Of a stretch of DNA of 48,871 nucleotides, positions 41,402-48,871 are shown piece after piece. A model generated the notes under the pieces. The model was not told the DNA's origin and made no database searches. It saw nothing but the letters and a program-made list of their open reading frames with translations. A program made the position numbers and the translations under genes. This DNA is from Bacteroidales bacterium (GTDB lineage Bacteria > Bacteroidota > Bacteroidia > Bacteroidales > UBA932), in the NCBI GenBank assembly GCA_016286385.1, contig JAEESO010000018.1, positions 1 to 48,871 of the forward strand, given 5' to 3'. Positions within the stretch are counted from its first letter, which is position 1, and each line of letters opens with the position of its first letter.

Positions 41402-44398
41402 ATGAAAAGGATTTTAACCGCCCTCGCAGTGCTCACTGCAGCCTGCGCAACTGTATTTGCCCAGGGCAAGTACCAGGTTAAAGGTGTGGTGGAAGACGCC
41501 ATGGGTCCGGTAATCGGAGCCACGGTCCTGGAAGTAGGCACCACCAACGGTGTCTCAACAGGACTTGACGGAGACTTTGTCCTCACCGTATCAAGTGCAG
41601 ATGCCATGGTTGAATTCAGTTGCATCGGCTATGCAACCCAGACATTCAAGGCATCAGAAGTCCCTGCCCTCATCAATCTGGCAGAGGACGCCGTCTTCCT
41701 GGACGACGTAGTTGTAATCGGTTACGGCTCCCAGAAAAAGAAGGAAGTTACCGGCGCCGTTGCCTCTATGAAGGCAGAAGATTTCAACGCCGGCGTTAAG
41801 ACCAATCCCATGGGACTTCTCCAGGGTAAGGTTGCCGGTCTTAATATCATCAAAACCACGTCAGATCCCACCTCTACCGGATACAACATCCAAATCCGTG
41901 GTTTCTCAACCCTGGATAAGGGTACTGGTACCAGCCCTCTGTTTATAGTTGATGGCGTTCCCGTGTCCAACATTGATAATATCTCAACGGATGAAATTGC
42001 CTCCATGGACGTTCTGAAGGATGGCTCAGCTGCTGCAATCTACGGTACCCGCGGTACTAACGGCGTAATTATCATCACTACCAAGAGGGGAGATGCCTTC
42101 TCTGACACCCCTTCCCTCCACGTGGAGTATTCCGGTTATGCCTCCCTTTCAGTTCGTAACCGCAGCACCGGCATGGCAACCGCAGAGCAGTTCCGCAACC
42201 TTAAGGAACTTTCCGGCGGCCTTGCAAACGGTAACGTTTATGCCGGTCCCAACGGTGAGGAGTACAATACAGATTGGCTGGCCCAGGTGTGTCGTCCCGC
42301 CGCAATTGCCCACAATCACAATGTGGCAATCGTAGGGTCTTCAGGCAAGTTCAACTACCGTGCATCCCTCAGTTACAAGAATGCCGAAGGTATTGCAAGG
42401 ACTACCAACCGTAATGAGATCATGGCAAAGATTGCCGCCGGTCAGAAGGCCCTTGACGGCTGGCTTGACCTCCAGTATGACCTCTCCTACATGCATTATC
42501 GCAACGACTACTTCTGTGGAGATTTCAAAAACGCGGCTCTGCTCAACCCTACATATCCGGTATATGATGAAACATCTCCCAACGGTTATTTCTGGCGTTC
42601 CGACGAAACCGGATTCACCAATCCCGTCGAGAATATGAATCAGAAGGAATCCTATGGTAGTGGCAATTATTTCCGCGGCAGCGTGAAGGCTACGGTCAAT
42701 ATCAAGCCTGTCCAGGGCCTCAAGGTGAGCGGTTTCGCTGCTTTGGAAGAGGGAGACAACGCCTCCTTCTGGTACAACAGCATAATCAACACTGATGCAA
42801 CAGGCTCAGAGAAGGCTGGCCGTTCCAATAACAACAGTTTCAACAAACTGTTTGAGATTACCGCAGACTGGAACCGCTCTTTCAACGGTCACAGCATTGC
42901 GGCAGTTGCAGGCGTTTCCTATCAGAACTTCTTCTACGACGAGTCATCCTTGGAAAATAAGGGTTTTGCCGCCGCAGACGTGATGAAGTATTACAAGATG
43001 GGTGACGGTGATGCTACCAAGCAGTTCATGAACATGGGCTCCAACCGCAATTCCCACACTCTGATCGCACAGTTCGCGCGTGTTAATTATAATTATAAGG
43101 AGAAATACCTTGCATCGGCCTCCCTGCGTCGTGAGGGGTCCTCACGTTTTGGTGTAAACCACAAATGGGGCCTTTTCCCTGCTGTAAGCCTTGGCTGGCG
43201 CGTCAGCGGTGAAGACTTTATGAAGAAAGCCGCATGGGTGGACGACCTAAAGGTACGTGCCGGTTTCGGTGTCACTGGTAATGACCTTGGCAGTGACCTC
43301 CGCTCCGTAGAACTCCTTTCCAACGGCGGTACATTCTGGTATAATGGCGCTTACGTATATACATATACCGTAAGCCAGAACGTTAACCCTGATATCCGCT
43401 GGGAAAAGAAATACGAGTACAACCTTGGTATTGACTACTCACTGTTCAAGGACAGGCTCTACGGTAGCCTGGATGTGTACTACCGTCACACCAAGGACCT
43501 CCTTTGGGACTATGAGGTTCCTACTCCCCCTTATCAGTATACCACACTACTTGCAAATGCTGGTAAAATGGACAGCTACGGTGTAGAACTGAATATCAGC
43601 TACATCCCCGTCCAGACCAAGGACCTCACATGGGTAACCACCCCCACCCTCTCCTTCAACCGCAATAAGATTACTTCCCTCAGTGACCCTTCAATGGGCT
43701 TCAACTACACGGAGACCACTTCTGGCGGCGTAGGTGAAAACGGTATCATGAACACGGATACCCAGATCCTTGTGGAAGGACAGGCTGTAGGTACTTTCTA
43801 CGGTTACAAGTTCTTTGGAATCAATCCTAATACCGGCATCTGGACATACTTGAAGCCGGACCAGGGAGACGGAGTTGTCCGTTACTGCGACGAAGCTACC
43901 GCTGTTGAAAACGACCGTCAGGCCCTTGGCAGCGCACAGCCTATGTTCACATTTGGATGGAACAACACCGTGCGTTGGAAGAACTGGGATTTCACAATGT
44001 TCCTCCGTGGTGTTGTCGGCAATAAGATCCTCAACGTAACCCGCTGGGCATACGGCCCCATGAGCGCCAACAACAAGAACGTCTTTATGAAGGATGTTAA
44101 TGGTGCAAATACCACCCTCACCCAGAAGGCCCAGTTCTCTGACTACTATCTGGAGAGCGGTACTTACCTCAAATTGGACAACCTAACAATTGGTTACAAT
44201 ATCCCTATCAAGGAGAATAAGTACATGCAGTCCCTGCGCATTTATGCAACAGGTCAGAACCTTCTCACCATCACTTCTTACAGCGGCCAGGATCCGGAAG
44301 TCAACACCACTTCCGTATGGAACGGCGGTATAGACTACTGCTCATTCTATCCTCCCGTGGCAACTTTCCTCGTTGGTCTTAACCTCACACTCAAGTAA
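41402..44398 (+). CDS. susC: SusC-like TonB-dependent outer-membrane receptor
   Basis: 998 residues: signal peptide (about 1-21), a carboxypeptidase-regulatory-like domain (about 23-100, VKGVVEDAMGPVIGATVLEV), then the conserved SusC junction DDVVVIGYGSQKKKEVTGAV, a plug domain with NIQIRGFSTLD and PLFIVDGVP, and a 22-strand barrel to the end (VGLNLTLK). SusC takes glycans bound by SusD through the outer membrane, powered by TonB. With SusD and a starch-binding lipoprotein downstream, maltooligosaccharides are the likely substrate. The upstream region TAATTAACCAATATCACACTA is AT-rich, as usual for highly translated genes in this phylum. Confidence 0.96.
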   Translation: MKRILTALAVLTAACATVFAQGKYQVKGVVEDAMGPVIGATVLEVGTTNGVSTGLDGDFVLTVSSADAMVEFSCIGYATQTFKASEVPALINLAEDAVFLDDVVVIGYGSQKKKEVTGAVASMKAEDFNAGVKTNPMGLLQGKVAGLNIIKTTSDPTSTGYNIQIRGFSTLDKGTGTSPLFIVDGVPVSNIDNISTDEIASMDVLKDGSAAAIYGTRGTNGVIIITTKRGDAFSDTPSLHVEYSGYASLSVRNRSTGMATAEQFRNLKELSGGLANGNVYAGPNGEEYNTDWLAQVCRPAAIAHNHNVAIVGSSGKFNYRASLSYKNAEGIARTTNRNEIMAKIAAGQKALDGWLDLQYDLSYMHYRNDYFCGDFKNAALLNPTYPVYDETSPNGYFWRSDETGFTNPVENMNQKESYGSGNYFRGSVKATVNIKPVQGLKVSGFAALEEGDNASFWYNSIINTDATGSEKAGRSNNNSFNKLFEITADWNRSFNGHSIAAVAGVSYQNFFYDESSLENKGFAAADVMKYYKMGDGDATKQFMNMGSNRNSHTLIAQFARVNYNYKEKYLASASLRREGSSRFGVNHKWGLFPAVSLGWRVSGEDFMKKAAWVDDLKVRAGFGVTGNDLGSDLRSVELLSNGGTFWYNGAYVYTYTVSQNVNPDIRWEKKYEYNLGIDYSLFKDRLYGSLDVYYRHTKDLLWDYEVPTPPYQYTTLLANAGKMDSYGVELNISYIPVQTKDLTWVTTPTLSFNRNKITSLSDPSMGFNYTETTSGGVGENGIMNTDTQILVEGQAVGTFYGYKFFGINPNTGIWTYLKPDQGDGVVRYCDEATAVENDRQALGSAQPMFTFGWNNTVRWKNWDFTMFLRGVVGNKILNVTRWAYGPMSANNKNVFMKDVNGANTTLTQKAQFSDYYLESGTYLKLDNLTIGYNIPIKENKYMQSLRIYATGQNLLTITSYSGQDPEVNTTSVWNGGIDYCSFYPPVATFLVGLNLTLK

Positions 44399-44410
44399 TT
44401 CCGGAAAGTC

Positions 44411-46138
44411 ATGAAAAAGATAATCATATTAATCGCAAGCGTTGCCGCCGCACTTTCTGTATTCTCCTCCTGCAACAAGATGTTGGAAGAAGTTAACTAT
44501 GGCAACCCTACCACCAAGGACCTGATGACCAAGGAGGAAAACGTGGCCCTTCTTGTAGGTCAGTGTTATGCCGATGTAAAGTGGCTGCATGACCACTGGG
44601 GTTATTGGGGAGTAGTTACCCTTACTGCCGATGAAGGTCTGTGCCCTACCCGTATGCCGGATAAGGACTGGGCCGATGGTGGATACTGGCGTAACCTCAA
44701 TACTCATAATTGGAACGAGATGGGCGGTGCCTTCCGCAATATCTGGAACACCACCATTTCCGGTGCAGTACTTTGCAACAAGCTCCTCAAGACACTGGAG
44801 AATAACAAGTCATCCATGTCAGATGAGACTTATGCACAGTATGTGGGTGAGCTTGAGACTATGCGCTCCTACTACTATTATATGCTGTTCGACTGTTTCG
44901 GCCGTATTCCTTATCTTGAGGAATTCGTAGACCGTGCCAGCGACCCCCTTATGGAGCCTCAGGATGTGTGGTCACACCTTGTGGACTGCCTTGAGAAGAA
45001 TGCTCCCAATCTCCCCGTGGTTAAGGATGAGACATCCCGTGCAATCAACTACGGACGCGCAACTCAGGGCTTTGCTTACGCCCTTCTTGCCCGCCTCTAC
45101 CTGAATGCCACTTCTTTTGGCTGCACCCCGGCAAACATCAAGCTTACAAACACCTTCACCACCGCAATCTCATCAGAGCAGGATTTCTATACAAACTGTG
45201 TCCGCTGCTGCGATGCTATCATCGATGCCGGTTCATACAGCATAGAACCAGATTACTTCAACAACTTTAAGATTGACAACGCAACGTCCAAGGAAAACAT
45301 CTTTGTGATCGTTGAGAACGGTGTGGCAAACATTGACGAGCGCGCCGGAGCAGACGGCATGATGCTGAACAAGCTCCGCATATCCCTCCTTACCCTCAAC
45401 TACAACCACCAGAAGACTTATGGCCTTCTGGAGACTCCCTGGAATGGCTTCTGCGCCCGTCCTGGCTTTATAGACAGGTATGCGGCAACTGATGTCCGCG
45501 GCCCGGGAAATGAGGGTCTGGGAACTAACAATACCAAGCAGTGGGGCTGGTTCCTCGGTCCTATATATGATGCTTCAGGTAAACTGTGCAAGGACAAGGA
45601 TGAGGATAAATCAGATGCCATCATAGTGAAGGAAGTGTCCTCCCTTACAGAGGCCTCAGACCTTGAAGGTGCCCGTTGCATCAAGTACGAGATTGACAAG
45701 ACCGGTAAGTACAAATATTCAGAGAATGACTTTGTTCTCTTCCGTTATGCCGATGTCCTTTGGATGAAGGAGGAGGCAATCCTTAGGGGCGGGGCCGGCA
45801 CTTCAGGTTTCAATACTCCGGACTTCGTCACCCTCAGGAAGCGCGCATTTGCCTATGATTCAGATCCCGCAGCCGCATATACTTCAGCATATCCTCAGGC
45901 TCTTACCCTTGATGGTATCCTGGATGAGCGCGGCCGTGAATTCGCATGGGAGAACATGCGCCGTCGTGACCTTATCCGCTTTGGGAAGTTCAGCGACCAG
46001 AATTATGTAGACTTTGTTACCGCAACCGATACCTGGCGTAACTGGTTCCCTATTCCTTATAAGATCCTTGAAAAATCTGTGAGGGATGAAAACGGAAACG
46101 CTGTCTGGACCCAGAATCCCGGATATCCTCAAATGTAA
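44411..46138 (+). CDS. susD: SusD/RagB family nutrient-binding outer-membrane lipoprotein
   Basis: 575 residues with a lipoprotein signal (VFSSC, about Cys20). The N-terminal part has SusD-like helices and tetratricopeptide-type repeats, with YYYYMLFDCFGRIPYLEE near residue 160. The C-terminal signature ILDERGREFAWENMRRRDLIRFGKF is typical of SusD family members. It caps the SusC barrel at the cell surface and binds glycan. Aromatic residues that could stack on starch are plentiful in the middle part, but specificity cannot be read directly. Lies 12 bp after susC. Confidence 0.95.
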   Translation: MKKIIILIASVAAALSVFSSCNKMLEEVNYGNPTTKDLMTKEENVALLVGQCYADVKWLHDHWGYWGVVTLTADEGLCPTRMPDKDWADGGYWRNLNTHNWNEMGGAFRNIWNTTISGAVLCNKLLKTLENNKSSMSDETYAQYVGELETMRSYYYYMLFDCFGRIPYLEEFVDRASDPLMEPQDVWSHLVDCLEKNAPNLPVVKDETSRAINYGRATQGFAYALLARLYLNATSFGCTPANIKLTNTFTTAISSEQDFYTNCVRCCDAIIDAGSYSIEPDYFNNFKIDNATSKENIFVIVENGVANIDERAGADGMMLNKLRISLLTLNYNHQKTYGLLETPWNGFCARPGFIDRYAATDVRGPGNEGLGTNNTKQWGWFLGPIYDASGKLCKDKDEDKSDAIIVKEVSSLTEASDLEGARCIKYEIDKTGKYKYSENDFVLFRYADVLWMKEEAILRGGAGTSGFNTPDFVTLRKRAFAYDSDPAAAYTSAYPQALTLDGILDERGREFAWENMRRRDLIRFGKFSDQNYVDFVTATDTWRNWFPIPYKILEKSVRDENGNAVWTQNPGYPQM

Positions 46139-46192
46139 AACCTTAAACCGTAATACTATTAATCCATTTATTTATTAATCAAACAATTAATC

Positions 46193-47683
46193 ATGAAAAA
46201 ACTGTTAGCATTTTTCATCGCTGCTGTGGCAGTTGTTGCAGTTTCCTGCAATAAGCCTAGCAATGGCGGCGGCAACGACATTGACTGGTCAAAGGTGACC
46301 GTTGATGGTTTCTATGTGGCTGGTGAAGCAACCGGTTCTCAGGAAATCAAGCCTGAGTGCGTTATGACCGCAGGTGTCAACGAGGCCGCAGAAGGTAAAC
46401 CCAAGCGTGACGGTATGTTTGAAAAGTACATCGTCCTTGAAGGTGGAAAGGAATTCTATCTTGCATATAGCGACGGTGGAAAGCTTACCTACTACAGCGC
46501 AGAGCTTAAGGAGTTTGTCACACCTGAGGAAGAAGCCTACACTGAGAATCCTGAGAAGGTTCTTAAGGGTAAGCTTGTGATTGGAGACTCTCCTATTGCA
46601 ATGACGGTTGCAAAGACCGGCCTCTATCACATTGTACTTGATATCAACAAGGCCGGCGACCTCAAGGAAGCCCAGATTCTTCTTCTTGACGCCAGCGATT
46701 TTGGTGTTCGTGGTGAAATGAATGGTTGGGGCTTTACCAAAGGCGAAGTTTCTTCTTTCTCAAATGCAGGAACCACCTTTACACTGAAAGATCAGGTCTT
46801 TAACAATAATAACGCCAAGTTTAAGTTCGCTACCGGTAACTATTGGAAAGTTACCCTTGACGATGCTGGTAAGGTTAAGGCCGAAACTTCTCTTGGTGAG
46901 ACTGGCAGCGGTCTTGGTCTTGCAGCAGATAATGATATCATAATTGCTGAGGCTGGTAAATATGACATTACTCTTACCTTCAAGCTCGCCCAGGGTGACT
47001 TCAACAAGAGTTTCGACTATGATATCAAGCAGACTGAAAAAATTGAAATTACTGCTCCTGAAACCATGTATATGAATGGTGGCCAGTGGGGTGGAGACAC
47101 CTGGGATTGGAATTCTGACGGTATCGTAGAGCTTCAGGGTATTCCTTCTGCTCCTGGTCTGTTCTGGTGCACCCGCTGGTTCGATCACAACAAGGGCTTC
47201 AAGTTCTGCGCCAAGAAAGAGTGGAGCGGTGACTTCACCGGTGCTGGTACTGTTGGCTACACCGTCTCTGAAGGTAACTGCTTCGTTGCCGCTGACGGTT
47301 TCTACACAGTTTTTGTAGATGGCAACGAAAAAACTGTTGAGATTGCTCCTGCAGAGGTCTTCGGTTTGGGTGATGCCGTCTTCTCACCTGGTGGATGGGA
47401 TTTCGATTCCGCCAAGAAGTTTACTGTCAATGGTCAGAAGATGGAAATCACTACTGATAATGCAGGCGAACTCCGCCTTGCTTCCAAGGTTCACCCTTCC
47501 GCACCTATTGAGGGTGTTACCACTTCTAAAGGTTGGATTGACTGGTGGAAGTCTGAGTTCATCTTCTTCGAAGACGGTAAGATTGCTTATCGTGGCGCTG
47601 GCGGAGACCAGGCTCGTCGTCAGATTGAGGCCGGCAAGAAGATTATTCTTGACTTCAACGCTGGTACAGCTACCGTTGAGTAG
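46193..47683 (+). CDS. SusE/SusF-like surface lipoprotein with starch-binding domains
   Basis: 496 residues with a lipobox (VAVSC, about Cys19). At least three beta-rich domains follow: about 35-165 (VDGFYVAGEATGSQEIKP), about 168-285 (FGVRGEMNGWGF) and about 286-390 (MYMNGGQWGGDTWDWNSDG), plus a C-terminal domain to 496 (FGLGDAVFSPGGWDFD). The WGF, WDW and GGWDFD tryptophans are typical starch-stacking positions in SusE/F. These lipoproteins hold starch at the cell surface. The gene follows susD by 54 bp of very AT-rich sequence and uses GGT, GCT and CTT codons more than its neighbours, suggesting high expression. It ends the operon at a terminator. Confidence 0.88.
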   Translation: MKKLLAFFIAAVAVVAVSCNKPSNGGGNDIDWSKVTVDGFYVAGEATGSQEIKPECVMTAGVNEAAEGKPKRDGMFEKYIVLEGGKEFYLAYSDGGKLTYYSAELKEFVTPEEEAYTENPEKVLKGKLVIGDSPIAMTVAKTGLYHIVLDINKAGDLKEAQILLLDASDFGVRGEMNGWGFTKGEVSSFSNAGTTFTLKDQVFNNNNAKFKFATGNYWKVTLDDAGKVKAETSLGETGSGLGLAADNDIIIAEAGKYDITLTFKLAQGDFNKSFDYDIKQTEKIEITAPETMYMNGGQWGGDTWDWNSDGIVELQGIPSAPGLFWCTRWFDHNKGFKFCAKKEWSGDFTGAGTVGYTVSEGNCFVAADGFYTVFVDGNEKTVEIAPAEVFGLGDAVFSPGGWDFDSAKKFTVNGQKMEITTDNAGELRLASKVHPSAPIEGVTTSKGWIDWWKSEFIFFEDGKIAYRGAGGDQARRQIEAGKKIILDFNAGTATVE

Positions 47684-47704
47684 TACTCAAACTATGTAAA
47701 AATT

Positions 47705-47737
47705 CAGCGCCCCGCTTTTGCAGGGCGCTGTTTTTTT
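47705..47737 (+). terminator. Rho-independent terminator of the susCD operon
   Basis: CAGCGCCC (47705-47712) pairs with GGGCGCTG (47723-47730), followed by seven T. On the minus strand the hairpin is followed by GAATTTTT, so it may also end the convergent ROK kinase transcript. Confidence 0.9.
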
Positions 47738-47757
47738 GTGTGTGAATAAGGTTGAGA

Positions 47758-48714
47758 TTAGAGTTCCCAAGCCAGTGCCGATGCACCAAGGATGGCGGCA
47801 TCGGATTCCTTAAGCTGAGAGAATACAATCTGTACCTTTCCTTTCCACAGGGAGAGTACGTTTTCATCCATTGCTTTCTGGATGGGCTCACGCAGGAATT
47901 CCTTTGCGCGGGCAAGGCCGCCGAAGAGTACAATTGCTTCAGGAGCGGAGAATGCAATGAAATCGGCGAACTTCTCACCAAGTATGCGGCCGGTGAAGTC
48001 AAATACCTTAAGGGCAAGCTTATCACCGTCCTTGGCGGCCTCATAGACGTCCTTGGACGTGATCTTGTCCAGGGAACGGAGCTCTGAGGGTTCGTCTGAC
48101 ATCTCTAGCCATTCACGTGCGGTACGGGCTACGCCGATTGCGCTGCAGTAAGCCTCCAGGCAGCCGGTTTTGCCGCAGTTGCACTGACGCCCGTTGTGAC
48201 GCACGGCGGTGGTGTGGCCAAGCTCACCGGCAAAGCCGTCGTGGCCGTAAACCACATTACCGTCGATCACGATACCGGAACCAACGCCGGTTCCGAGGGT
48301 AATCATGATGAAATTCTTCATACCACGGGCTGCGCCGTAAGTCATTTCACCCACGGCAGCGGCGTTTGCATCATTGGTAAGGGATACAGGAATGCCGTTC
48401 ATCTGCTCTGAGAGCAGTTTTGCGAACTCCACTCTGTCGTGGGCCCAGGCCAGATTGGGGGCGCATTCAATGGTGCCGGTGTAGTAGTTGCCGTTGGGGG
48501 CGCCTACGCCGATACCGCGGATGCGGCCTTCTGCACCGGCTTCAGCGATGATATGGTTGAGGGCTTCTGCAAGTTCTGCGATGAAGGGCTCTACAGTGGT
48601 GTGGTTATCTGAACGTATAACGGTCTGTGCCAGAACGGTACCACGGGCATCTACAATGCCGCATTTGGAGGTCTGTCCTCCGATGTCAATGCCGATTACT
48701 AAGTCTTTTGCCAT
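47758..48714 (-). CDS. ROK family sugar kinase (glucokinase-like)
   Basis: 318 residues. ATP-binding motif GIDIGGQTSKCGIVD at the N-terminus, a GVGAPNGNYYTGTIE segment, catalytic Asp in LTNDANAAAVGE, phosphate-binding ITLGTGVGSGIVIDG, and the ROK zinc motif CNCGKTGCLEAYCS (about residue 180). It most likely phosphorylates glucose, since starch breakdown genes and a sugar transporter surround it. Its stop faces the susCD operon terminator. It starts two bases after the stop of an upstream transporter gene, so they form one operon. Confidence 0.9.
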   Translation of the reverse strand: MAKDLVIGIDIGGQTSKCGIVDARGTVLAQTVIRSDNHTTVEPFIAELAEALNHIIAEAGAEGRIRGIGVGAPNGNYYTGTIECAPNLAWAHDRVEFAKLLSEQMNGIPVSLTNDANAAAVGEMTYGAARGMKNFIMITLGTGVGSGIVIDGNVVYGHDGFAGELGHTTAVRHNGRQCNCGKTGCLEAYCSAIGVARTAREWLEMSDEPSELRSLDKITSKDVYEAAKDGDKLALKVFDFTGRILGEKFADFIAFSAPEAIVLFGGLARAKEFLREPIQKAMDENVLSLWKGKVQIVFSQLKESDAAILGASALAWEL

Positions 48715-48716
48715 AA

Positions 48717-48871
48717 TTATGCTTTCTTAATCTTTGAGCCGATGGCTGCAAAATAGAGGATGAATGCAACGCAGATTGCGAGTACCCAGTAGCTGGCCAT
48801 ATAATTTACCTTGTCTGCGATGAAGTTCTGGAGAAGCGGAACGATACCGCCGCCCACTACCATTGCCATGA
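48717..48871 (-). CDS. FucP/GluP-type sugar MFS transporter, C-terminal fragment
   Basis: The reading frame comes in from the right edge of the window, so only the last 51 codons are visible: MAMVVGGGIVPLLQNFIADK, then an ASYWVLAICVAFILYFAAIG helix and an IKKA end. This matches the C-terminal end of glucose/galactose or fucose permeases of the FucP group. It would deliver sugar to the ROK kinase encoded two bases downstream. The assignment rests on the short fragment and context. Confidence 0.72.
   Translation of the reverse strand, partial: MAMVVGGGIVPLLQNFIADKVNYMASYWVLAICVAFILYFAAIGSKIKKA

Overview
The window looks like a chromosomal segment (GC in the mid-50s) from a gut- or rumen-type member of the Bacteroidales. 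The evidence is the SusC/SusD starch machinery, family DUFs typical of the phylum, promoters of the TAnnTTTG type with an occasional TTTG about 19-20 bp upstream, no Shine-Dalgarno signals, and dense ATGA gene overlaps. Genus cannot be told from the sequence alone. No insertion sequence, prophage or CRISPR array was seen.

Layout. 1-4.9 kb: the end of an M16 peptidase gene with a DUF3109 gene, then a leftward housekeeping operon (coiled-coil membrane protein, hemW, small membrane protein, DUF2007), followed by a separate leftward transcription unit for a very basic 55-residue protein with a folded leader and its own terminator. 4.9-9.1 kb: M24 aminopeptidase, lysS and a SpoU/TrmH rRNA methyltransferase. 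9.1-21.5 kb: a starch-hydrolase operon (SusG-like amylase, a second GH13, a SusA-like GH13, GH97 SusB) running directly into a nucleoside-kinase-like gene and uvrA. 21.5-25.7 kb: Gfo/Idh/MocA oxidoreductase, DUF2207, LemA and DUF975. 25.8-32.6 kb: tRNA-Pro fused to a xylose operon (xylB-xylA-xylE, then an ABC ATPase), facing a split transketolase. 32.7-37.8 kb: galM, menA, a TlpA-like thioredoxin, lepA and a stand-alone HRDC protein. 38-48.9 kb: a LytS/LytTR two-component pair, a sugar MFS transporter, susC, susD and a SusE/F-like lipoprotein, then a ROK kinase and the end of a second sugar MFS transporter.

The starch genes make a complete route split over two loci: SusC/D and the SusE/F-like protein bind and import maltooligosaccharides, the SusG/SusA/SusB-type enzymes cut them, and the MFS transporters and ROK kinase would take up and phosphorylate the products. 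The xylose cluster feeds xylulose-5-phosphate to the transketolase encoded next to it.

The most unusual material is between the genes. Four intergenic regions carry mirror-symmetric arrays of a short word repeated in alternating orientation (22535-22670, 25754-25807, 32655-32741, 34759-34941). The word differs between families but the layout is alike, and each array ends at or near the -33 region of a promoter. Two further elements of exactly 110 bp (4254-4363 and 37825-37934) align without gaps at both ends but carry unrelated, perfectly centred palindromes. In addition, the heptamer GGCCGAT occurs about 70 times, roughly tenfold above a base-composition expectation, in coding and intergenic DNA.
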